64,000 nucleotides of DNA from Bicyclus anynana (lineage: Eukaryota; Arthropoda; Insecta; Lepidoptera; Nymphalidae), in assembly GCF_947172395.1 (NCBI RefSeq), contig NC_069104.1, forward strand, positions 10,071,355 to 10,135,354, read 5' to 3'. Each line of letters opens with the position of its first letter. Position 1 is the stretch's first letter. Under the pieces are notes generated by a model. It had not been told where the DNA came from, made no database searches, and saw only the letters and a list, made by a program, of their open reading frames with translations. The translations under genes and the position numbers were made by a program. Positions 10,905 to 22,900 of the stretch are shown here, one piece after another.

Positions 10905-13900
10905 GTGAGTGGCTTTTAGCTTGGTTTTAATTAAACTTCCTTCGTTAAAAATAATGGACTGTGATCGCTAGAGCTCGTAATTTTATAAGCTGGAAAGTTA
11001 GCATTACATGTTGCTATCTTATATTGCATTACATGTTGAGTTGAGTTGAGTTTTGAGTTGACCATGGTGTGTATGAAAGGTTAGGGTTATATTTTCTATC
11101 TATATAATATAAGAAATCATGTCAATAGGTCCGTGAGACAGCGTCGAGGCAAACCTTTGCTAGCCCCTTGAAATATCTTTAATGTTTTTTTTTTTCGAAA
11201 AATTGCCGTAATATAATTTATCATACCAAGCTAATGTAATTATGAGTAATATTTTTCACTTGGACAGTTGACAGTTTGAACTTTAAAAACTTGCTATCTC
11301 CCAAAGTCCCAAACAATTGTCTATTGTCCTGGTCATCTGGATTAAGGTAACAGCTGAAAATCACCGCTGTACTCATGCTTCAGCATTTGCTTGGTTTATG
11401 CAGCACAATGCTAAGTTAGTACCTTTCCAAAGGTTGTGCCAAACATAACAGTATGGTGTTGGATGCTTCTGGTACTTGAGTTTTGTTCTTGCCTTGGTTA
11501 GGCATCGGACACTACAATAGTGCTTAGACATTGTGGAGTGTGGCATATACAGCATGCATATATAGCATGGGCAGATGAACTTTTAGCTTTAAAATCACAA
11601 AGGCCTGACCAGACCAGGCTTTCGATGTACAATTTTTACAAGCTTTTATTAAACTTCACTTGTTTGAGTAAATTAAGGATTAAAAGTTGGAAGCTACAAA
11701 TAAATTACATGCGTTTAACATATAGAGGGTCATGTCTTTTGTTCTACTTACATTTCAATGTTACCAAGGTCCAACTCCATAATTACCTAATTACCTATTA
11801 CAGCACGACAAACATTCACATTTACATAATGACAGAAGTCTGGCATTCACAGACTCATAATCCAGTCCCCCACCATATAGGAGACGCAATATGAAGCATA
11901 GCAAACCACGCTGCTCCAATTTGTGGTAATGTTTGATTAGGAAGGATTACTACTAGAAACATGGGAATTATAAGGTTGTGTCGGCCAGGTCATCGAAGGT
12001 GAAGGGATTTTGCCTTTGTGCCCCTTGCCATTTATTATATGCCGACGGTCTTAAACTATCGGATATCTATAACAAAACACAGGCTAACTAAGACCCATTT
12101 TCAGACGGCATATTCTGACGAAGTCACTTCCCTGGCAGGCGATCGCCAAGTCTACGCTCCGTGCGGTTTCTACAAAGGCTGTCGAGTCGCTATCAAGAAG
12201 GTTGATAAGCAGAGGGTTGATTTAACGAGGCCCCTCCTTCTAGAACTTAAAAAGATGAAAGATCTGGAACATGACCACTTAGCGAGGTTCTATGGCGCTT
12301 GCGTCGACCCCCCGCATTGTTGTCTGCTTACGGAGTACTGCCCTAAAGGATCTCTACAGGATATTTTGGAAAACGATACTATAAAATTGGATTGGATGTT
12401 CAAAGTCAGCTTGATGCATGATATTGTGAAGGTAAGCTTTTTGTTGTTTCAAAAGTTTTGTTTTTAACCGCCTTCAAAAAAAAGGAGGAGATTCTCAATT
12501 CGACGCATATATTTTTTATTTATTTATTTTAATTCTTTATTTCATACAAAAAATAAGAAAAAAGAAAGTACAACAGAAAAGTAAGATGCGCAAAGGCGGT
12601 CTTATCGCTAAAAGCGATCTCCTTCAGACAACCTTCAATGAAAATGTTGAAATTAAAAACGGCTTCAAAGCTAATACAATTTATATATATATATATATAA
12701 ATATAGAATATATAATAATAAATATAGAATAGAATTAACTACGAAATTCTTAAAAGGTAACGTTATGTTTTTAGTAGTAGGTACCTAACTACTTTCCAAA
12801 ATTACATTTTTTTAAATTTTAATTTCTTGATTTCTAATATAATATTGCCGTTTTAAAAATGTATTAAAAATCAAAAAATTAATAGTAAAAAAAAAATTTT
12901 GGAAAGTAATTAGGCACCTACAACTAAAAATGTAACGTTACCTTGTAAGAATTTCGTAGATAATTCTATTCTATATTTATAACTATAAATTACTATAAAT
13001 TGCATTAGCTTTGAAGCCGTTTTTAATTTGCCGATTTATATGTAAAGCATTGCACCTATTCAAAATTCTTAACATACCGATGTAAACATTAGTACAAAGT
13101 TATGATGTCGTTTATTCTGGCGACTGTTATTGTAATCATGATATATATAGCAGAAGATCGAAATTAGAAACGACCTTCACCCATTGTATATATATAAACA
13201 ATTTTCATCCGTCAATCGGTTCAAAGACCGCCAAGCGATTTATCATTCCAGTACGATGTCGTGTAGAAACCGAAAGAGGTGTGGATTTTCATCCTACTCC
13301 TAACAAGTTATCCCGCTTCCATCTTAGATTGCATTATCACTTACTATCAGGTGAAATTGTAGTCAAAGGCTAACTTGTAGAGAATAAAAAAAATATTAGT
13401 CCAGTAAGTGGTAAATTCCTGGTCTAGTTGATAATAGTTGAGCCGCAAGTAAGAAAGTACATTACTATTTAACGTATTATCCAAGACACGGGGGTGTAAA
13501 ACCACCAACTTCCTACCTCTTAACTGAGAAAATATACTGAATTTTTTAGAAGAAAAGCTTATTAGCATATGCAGTTTAATCCAGAAATTGAACCCTATAC
13601 CTCGTGATTCGACTGCCTCGTTTGTCTAGTGGTCCACATAGGCCAAGCACTTAACCAATGAGGCAGTTATGAGCCTATTTTAGTTATCATTTCACCCGGG
13701 AATGTACTATCTGTAGTGAATTCTAATTATTGTTTCACCAGGATATTGACTATTTGTAGCTAATTCTAAATCACTAGTCATTTCACACCTAATAATAATT
13801 ATAATTAACTTGTTATTAAATTAATTAAAATAATATTGATTTATAAGCTTAGAACAATTTGATATGGTTAATATATTTTATATAACGTTTTAGAAACAAA

Positions 13901-16900
13901 CCATTCATAATTTAAAATATATAAGTTATGAAATTGCATGCGTTTTCTACCTTCATTTCTAATTTATTTGTTGTCATCAAGAAAGGCTGTAGTATAAATG
14001 TATTATTTGTATTTAGCTACAAATGTATTATTTGTAGCTACGAATAATTCTAATTATTGTTTCACCAGGGAATGTACTATCTATAGCTACAAATAATTCT
14101 AATTATTGTTTCACCAGGGAATGCACTATCTGCACAGCAGTGACATCAAATCCCACGGCGCGCTCAAGTCTAGCAATTGTGTTGTGGACTCTCGCTTTGT
14201 ACTCAAAATAACTGACTTTGGTCTCAATGCACTGCGGACATCGGAGAAAGATGCAAGGGCCCATAGTTATTGGACTCGTAAGTATAATCAAGTATTCGTA
14301 GTAGTAGTAGTCTCCTTGTGCGGGCAAGTACTACTGCCATGTGTTGATTTTCGCCACGTATATGCTATGTTTCAGTCGCAAAGGTATTGTAGCCGGTCAA
14401 GTTACAGACGTAAATTAGACACAGGGAATTACACGTGTTCCTTGCATGTCTTTGCAAACTGTTGCTTTGTCTATAGACGATGGTTTTCCGTTTAAAAATA
14501 GGTAGGCCGTCTGCTTTGTGACAGCTTTTTACAGTAAACAGTAGATTATGAAACAATTGTATAATAATGAAGATAGTTTTATATTAGGGACACGAAAGAG
14601 ACCAACTACATCAAGTGAAGCCCTATTATATAGATTAAAATAATGTGTTGAGTATTATAGGTAACTCGTATTTTTAGGGACCATTTAATACAGCTATTAT
14701 TGTTATGTATTTAATTTTAAGAGGTTAACATTCTGCCTGAAAAGCCTGCAACTGTCAGACCTTCTTCATTTTATGAAGGCTATGTTTGTTAGCCTATGCT
14801 CTTATGTAGGAAGATACAAGGGGGCAAATCCTCAACCATTCAACTATAAAACGTATTATTATTTATATTTTCGTCGGCGAATATAAGAATTTTGATGTCC
14901 CCAACCGCCTGTCACTTAGCTTCAAACAACGCCGTTATTTTTTTGTAAAGAGAACTTTTAGTTTCGGTGAAAGGCGATTAAAGACAGGATTTCTCGTGAT
15001 AAGTAATAGAAAATATCAAAAGATTACTTTTTACGTTTTGCTTGGACCCTTAAAAGCTATCGACGTCATAACGCATTTCACTGGCAAAAACTGGCTTATG
15101 CAGGCAAAAGACTGATCATATGGCTGGAGGAGGTCTTTACCGTAAAAGGTTTTTTTTTTTTAAATTAAAGAAAAGGCAGGTAACATTATAATGCGCTTAA
15201 TAAACTACCACATTATGTACCTAAACAATTGTTAAGAAGAAATAAAAGGCTTTTTTATTTTTATTAAAAGTTGCTATCTTCTTAAGCACAACACACAATG
15301 GTCCAAACTCCACAATTACCTACCGTACTTACCAGTGGCGCAGGATGGAATTTAGATGAAGATATAGATATATAAGCCGTCCCAAAGGAAAATGAAATTC
15401 ATATACCGTGATACAAACTCTAGTTTCTCATATATCATGCATGGATTTCTAAGGTTAACCCGGCGGGAATCAGCTTACATAAACTCATCGCCGCTGGTAT
15501 TATACTTACTAGGTTATTTGTCTAAGTGTTTTAGTAGCATGGGCTGACAAACTTTCAGCCTTCATAAGGTGTGTCTGGCTTTAGCAGGCTCTCGTTCTAT
15601 AAGGAATATCATAGAATGCTGTTTGGGTATATTTAAATTTCGAACAGGTTATTTTGATACACGAATTGCAAACATTCAAGCGGCGTTTACCGTTATAAAA
15701 ATTATACAATTCTATTTTTAAATTTTACATAATAATTATATTATGTGTGATTTTTTTTTTGTCAGTCAGATCAGTTGATGTAATTTCGTGGGATAAATTT
15801 TAATTTAGATATTTAATTATCGTTGAATAATATTATGAATGAATAATAACTTTGTATTTTTATAATAATTTATGTGAATTATGGGACTTTGTTTAAGATT
15901 AAGTCTGAAATTATATTAGAATGTCGTGTCGAGAAGTGTTGGAAGGCTGTTCAAGGTTGTTTGATCTTTTTTTAGTATCACATAGTATTTATTTTTGTAT
16001 ATAAGCTTAATGTCTAGGATCTAGACCACTAGATTGGTTTTGGCTTTACTGTGCGTGGTCGGAATAAAAGTTATTCGGCATTACTTGTTGTTTTTCTCGA
16101 ATAATATTTTGTTTGTCTTGATTTGACTGATAGTTAAGACTACTGAGCATAAACTGTTGAGTTTGGAATATTTTATAATGTAAGTAAATTCTAGAAATTA
16201 AAATTTGGGGTGGGATCAGAAGAAGAAAAAAGTTTTTGTTGGTTTTTTGATATTCTCATTTTGGGGTATGATTGTAATTTACTGTAAGAGTAAGTAGGTC
16301 GTACCCATATTCGGCTCACTGCTGAGCTCGAGTCTCCTCTGAGAATGAGAGGGGTTGCAGTCTTCACCCACGTAGAGAATTAAGAAAATTCTTAGGTATG
16401 CAGGGTTCCTCACGATGTTTTTCTTCACTGTTTGAGACACGTGACATTTAATTTCTTAAATATAAACTTACGTGTCATTACGTGAATTTACATAATGAGA
16501 TCCTGAGAACAGGATCTCTTAATATCTGATCACAGGAGGATCACAAAAGGTGAAAAAGAAAAGCGACTTTTTTGAGTTTTTGCAGCGGAGTGTCCGTTAA
16601 TTTTAATTTCGTGCTTATATACAGATTTGTCAAAGACAATATAGAATAGTGTTATATAAAAATAATTATAATTACAGATGACATATTGGTAATATGGTGA
16701 AGTCCGCTCTATCATATCACACCCTCCGGAATCGGAGGTAGAGGTCATAACGTTTTACGTTTAAATACTTATAAATTATCACACTAATATTATACAAGTG
16801 AAAGTATGTGTAAAAGTGTATGTTTGTTACTACTTAGCGCCGTAAATACTGAACCGCTTTGGATGGAATTTGGAATACAGATAGACTATACCTCTCCAAC

Positions 16901-19900
16901 ATTAAAAGCATTTAATTCCGGAAAACCCATTTCCGTCGTATTTTTGTAGAGCAGAATTTCATTAAATAATCTTTGTTCTTAGGAATGCTCTGGACAGCAC
17001 CAGAACTGCTGCGGATGGCTGAACCCCCTCCCGAGGGTACCCAGAAGGCAGACGTTTACTCCTTCGGCATCATCATGCACGAGATAGTGAACAGACAGGG
17101 CGCGTTTTGGCTCGGACCTGGCATTGAGCTGTCTCCTAAAGGTCAGTCATCCTTCAAAGTCAAAATCAAAATTAATTTATTTTAGGGTTACTTTTCAAAT
17201 ACTTTTGAAATGACGGGTTATTTATGATATTATGGATATATTACGAGTTACGAGGTTCCAAACACGGTTCCGAAGAGCTTCATCATCATAACCTGCCGAT
17301 GAATTCATCAAATGCTGGCCTTTTTTGAGGACTTTCAACAACGGCATGGGCTTGAACCGTCAACATTGTTTTTGGGCGGTGCCCAAAAATAATAAACTTT
17401 AAGTGCCTATTTGGCATAGCACCGCCTTCAAACCGATCAGTAGAAAGGACATAGGTACTATGTTATTTTTCACTTAATAGAGTAGCTTTTCGGTAAATTT
17501 TTTTGTGAAAAAGATTTTTTAAAATATACGCTTTTTCTTACTCACTAAGAATGTAATATTTTTTATAACAGAAATAATAGACGCAGTCATCGGTAGCTGC
17601 CTACGTCCCAACACCACTTACAACAGATCGTGTGAAGCCGATGACGCAGCCGAGCTCATGCGACGATGCTGGGCTGAGGACCCCACAGAGAGGCCTGACT
17701 TTGGACATATTAAAGGCGCAGTACGCCGCCTTAATAAGTAATTCATACGTACATATGCTTGTGTAGTAAATAGTAGTCTGGGACGCTCGATCTCGTGTTG
17801 ACTCGTGCCGACGCTAGGTGGCGCGACTTGTTTCGTAAAGAGTAGGGATTTAGAGAGGGGTAGCGATCAGTTGGCGGGATCGACTTGCGATATAAGGCGC
17901 TCGTTGTGTGGCGTGGTGGCGTTCGAGCCGTCCATATTACTTGTTGTGTAAATTTTTATGGGTTATTTGGGAAGCGGGAAGAGTGACTTGCGTGGAAAAG
18001 GGGAGTGTAGCTATCAAAGACGTCACACAAAGTTTACAAGTGCGGGACTCCACTCAAGGTCATTCTCTGCCATTCTAGGGTCTTATTTTGGTTACAGTTT
18101 GATTTTTTAATTAAGTTGTTCTGACAAATATTGTGAATCATAACCTTTGTTCGACATTAATTTTCTTATTGTTTGTAACCCACTTCTGAGTCTGCTAAAG
18201 CTTGATTATATTGTAATAGTAAAGTCTGGAATGAATGCGTTTCTGATATGTTTTAGGTACAAACACCATAATACCGTCCATAAACTAGACAATGGTTGCC
18301 TTAAGCAATCACAGCCTATGTTATTTATATCCCTTCAGTATTACATTATCCATTAGTTCCTTAAAAAACCCTTCCCTACACTATTGACAATAATATTATT
18401 GTGTGATGGGGGAGCTTAATTGGATTAATGTAGTATGTGTTCGAAGTGCCGTTTATGTACGTATATGCAAAAAGTTATCAGAAATGTTATATTTTTGTAT
18501 AATATTGGCCAGTCATTGAAACAGTCCGCAGTCGCCCAAAGTTGCAAATTATTCGGATAAATTATATAGGCTATATCATAGACCTAATTGGTAAATAAAG
18601 GACTCATAAAATTTTACTGCATAGTAAGGTTTTATCCGAATTTGACCTTATGATTGAGATAATGTAGATTTTATCATAATTGGATGACCTAAATGTATGG
18701 GAACAGAAAAAAAAAACTGTTTCCATGACTACGAGTGATGCAACATTTCACGTTTTTAAGCGTCGTCTTTGTTTATAAAACATACATTATATTACAAACT
18801 TTTGCGTATTCGCTGTGACGCCCGCGAATAAAAGGCTTTGAAAATATTTAATTCCTGAATTAAGTATTATTCGTTTTGGAAAGTGTGTAAAAAATTCCAT
18901 TAGGTTAAACAAGTCTTGAACTTTGACGACTAAGATATTGATTGTATTAGCAATTTAGATTAAAATTGGGATAAGCAATAAATCCACGACAGAAAGAAAC
19001 ATTTAGCATCTATTTTACGATCTTGAAGACTTATCGCTTTATTGGCAGAGATACAAAATAATGGTAATAAATACAAGACTAATAAAAATGACGATCATAC
19101 CAATAAAGCTTTGCCAGTATAATGTTATTGGTCTTAATTAACAAAGTTCTGAGAAGTAAACAATTATAGACTTAGTAGAGATAATAGACTTTGTAAAATC
19201 ACTAACAGTCAGCCATCATAACAACATCGTTATAGTGTAAGAGCCTGTGATGAGAGACCTTCGTCATTTTATAAACAAAAAGTTTCTCATTGATTTCGAA
19301 GATGACATCCACATGTAGCTCCAGCTAAAGTCCAGATAAACAGTCTGAAAATTCGGGCAACTCTGTGGTTTATTTTTTACTTTTTTAATTAAGTTTTGAT
19401 CAATTTATTTGTTCAGGGTCTTATTATTCGTTTTAATTTAATTCTTTACAGTAAATTTTAGTTTTATTGTGACTCTGTAAAAGAACTTCTAAATATGGAA
19501 TAAAATTTTTATTGTATTCAGAATAGTAGGTACGTAGAAATCATGTTTTCTCCGGCCCAGACACTTTACAGTTAAATAGATAAACTTTAAAAACTAATGA
19601 AGACAAATTGTCATGCTTTGAAATGACGAAAGTCTTGCAAACATAGACTCTTGGTCTATAAAATCTATAATACTTTGCTTTTGTTTTAATTTAATCTGAT
19701 TACGGCATTGTTGCTAATGTTATATTGTTCATTTCAGAAGTCAAGAGAGTAGCAATATATTGGACAATTTGCTTTCCCGTATGGAACAATATGCTAATAA
19801 TTTAGAATCATTAGTAAGTGAGCGCACTCAAGACTATCTAGAAGAGAAGAAGAAATGCGAGGAGCTATTATACCAGTTACTGCCAAAGTAAGTACCTAAC

Positions 19901-22900
19901 TACTATACAGGGTGCTTGAAAGTATTTCCCATAACTCTAGGGTTAATTATTGTTTAAGGAAAAATAATTTAAAATGTCCATGGAACGTGTGTACTAAAAT
20001 GAATCATTTTCAGAGTACAAAGTAAATAAATCTTAAATTTTGTCTTATCGCATCCTTATATTATTATGACTTAGCCAAACTTTTCATTGATAAATATCAT
20101 GAAGTAGCTTACTAGTGAAGTGCGGAGTGCAAGTTGCAATATCTCGTCGATATCGACAATCTTGACACTACAGTTACGTTTTGCAAAGATAGATCAATTA
20201 CAATTCGTAATTATTTTAATTACTTTGTATGAAAACTTAAAAAAAATTTTTTATTTATAAAAAAAAACCGATGGGAATAAAAAGTTATGGGAAATACTCC
20301 CTAGCACTCTGTATATTGTTCTGATATTCTGTTTCACGGAAGCGTATTAGCTAGAAAAGAAACAAAAGGTGAGCCAAAGGGCTCGTTTTTCTAATGACGT
20401 CTTCTGTATCATTGGGACATAGACTACAGAAAAGCGATCGGATCAATAATTAATGAAGAAAGTTTTCTTTCCTTTGTTATTGTCTTATTTTTCCCAAAAA
20501 AAGTACTTACTTTTACCAAGTTCGATATGTAATAATAAACAGGCGTATTTTGAATTAAACATTCCAAAGATAACAACTGTAATTAAAAGTAAACGGAAGT
20601 ATTTTGCAGTATCGCGAACAATTTCACTACGAACGGTCGCTTTAACTTTTATCTTTATTAAACTCTACGTAATTTTACCCTTGTAAGTAAATTTGAAATA
20701 TCAGAACTCCTTCCTTAATATTTTGGCTCTGTTATTATAAAGTTGCGAGCGAATTGGCTAATTAAAAATGTACGTTTTTTAACATGGATGACTATGATTT
20801 TCTGTGCAAGTTTTGATTTTGTTTATTCTATATTTATCAATTAAGCAATAAGTTATGGTATATAAATAAACACACGTCTAATTATAGTGTAATTAAACCC
20901 CAGTGAATATCGCAGTCCAGGGCTTTAGAGAAAAAATATATTTTTAAGACAATATGTGAAATCATCCTGACACTTAGCTTTGTGCTAACCTTTTATTAGA
21001 CTATTTTATAAAATGACCAAATTCGGGCTACATGTGGCTCTTAGAGTATAAGTCTACATTACAAAAGAAAGTTTGCTTATTTCATTTTGACTGATTTCAA
21101 AAAAGGAGGTAGTACGAGGAGCCGATGGAAATTAGGGTCCCAAGATGCTGTAATAGGCATGGGAAAGTGCTGTGTTGGTCGACCCCCTACTGATTGATTT
21201 ACCAAAACTGTTTCAAAATGAGTCCGGTAGGCAGAGCCTTTTTGCATCTATGAAGTGCACGTCACTACTCTCAGGTGGTACTATGGTCATCTGATCAGTA
21301 TCAGATGACATTTTTGCATCTATGAAGTGCACGCCATTATTCTCAGGTGGTACTACGGTCATCTGATCAGTATCAGATGATCTTGGAGAATCTTGGAGAA
21401 GTTAATTTTTGAGGCATTTTTTTTATTTCTTTTAAATTTTCCTTAGGTCAGTAGCGTCTCAACTAATCAACGGCCAATCAGTGGTCGCTGAAACATTCGA
21501 ACAAGTCACTATATACTTCTCCGACATCGTCGGCTTCACCGCTCTCTCCGCCACCTCCACTCCGATGCAAGTGGTCGATCTCCTCAATGATTTGTACACC
21601 TGCTTCGATTCTATTGTCGAGAACTACGATGTTTATAAGGTAAGGTTCAATAGCTCGTTAAGGTTCATAACGACCAGAATAACCTTTGTCATTATTAGCC
21701 TATTTGTAATACAAAGCCGCCTTACAGGACAGTAGAGTGGGCTTTGACGGCCTCCGTGGCGCAGTGGTATGCGCGGTGGATTTTCAAAAGGGTTCGATCC
21801 CTGGCTGGGCAGATTGAGATTTTATTAATTTGTCCAGGTCTGGTGGGAGGCTTCGGTTGTGGCTAGTTACCACCCAACCGGCAAAGACGTACCGCCAAGC
21901 GATTTAGCGTTCCGGTACGATGACGTGTTAAAAGCGAAAGGGGTGTGGATTTTCATCCTCCTCCTAATAAGTTAGCCCGCTTCCATCTAAGACTACATCA
22001 TCACTTACCATCAGGTGAGATTGTAGTCAAGGGCCAACTTGTAAAGAATAAAAAAAAAACTGGTGAAATTGAATGACGTGCCATGGAAGTAAACTAAGGA
22101 GCGCGCGTAAATTGAACTTTGAATCAAATTTAAAAATGCACAGTACTGGTCCGCACAAAATGTGCATTAAAATTATATAATATATATTAATAAATTACCG
22201 CAAAGCATTAAGGGAAAAGAAAACATTAATGAGTATTTAACAACTTAAAAAATCTTTTAGCATGAAAAAGTGTATTGTAAAATAAATGACCTTTTGACCG
22301 AAAACTAATAAATCCGCCTTCTTACTTACGTTAAGTTAATTTACTTATACTTTGTATTTATAACACCCTCACAGGGTTCCATTTGTAATAATTATGACAT
22401 TTTATCCTTAACATGTGCTAAATATTGTAATGGAAATGTAACTTAAATAAATAAATGAACTCCAAATCACTCTATCCATTATCACTCTAACCTGCACTGG
22501 AGGGTGCGGGTTAGAGTGATAATTTTTGAATAACGATTGCTATCAGATGCTAATGCTATTTCTATGATCGCTAACGCTTCGGAAACTAGAAATATGTATG
22601 GGAATGACAGATCTTGATAACGTGACCTGTCGGTAGCAAATGTCATACACATTTTTCAATCCCGTTTGTTTAACGTGCTCAGACTCGAAACAACAACACC
22701 AAATTCCCAATGACAGACCTTCCCTGAGAAGTTGTTGTAAGATAGATAAATAAAAATTTTACAGCCCCCTCTGAGTTAAAATCAACAAGCCATTGGCGTA
22801 CCGAAACATCTACCTTTTACCTTTGATCTTAAGCCGGATTTATATTTGTCTGACCTGTCGTGTTGAGACGCATCAGAACAGAATCGGTTTCATACATTTT

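Noticed and set aside
11520..11894. 124-codon plus-strand frame in intron a
   Set aside because: No domain or composition signature of a protein; it lies inside the intron between phased cyclase exons.
17738..17743. TAA after RRLNK as the true end of the cyclase gene
   Set aside because: The donor GTAATT overlaps it, and exon f continues the conserved signalling helix in the right phase, so splicing is the better reading.
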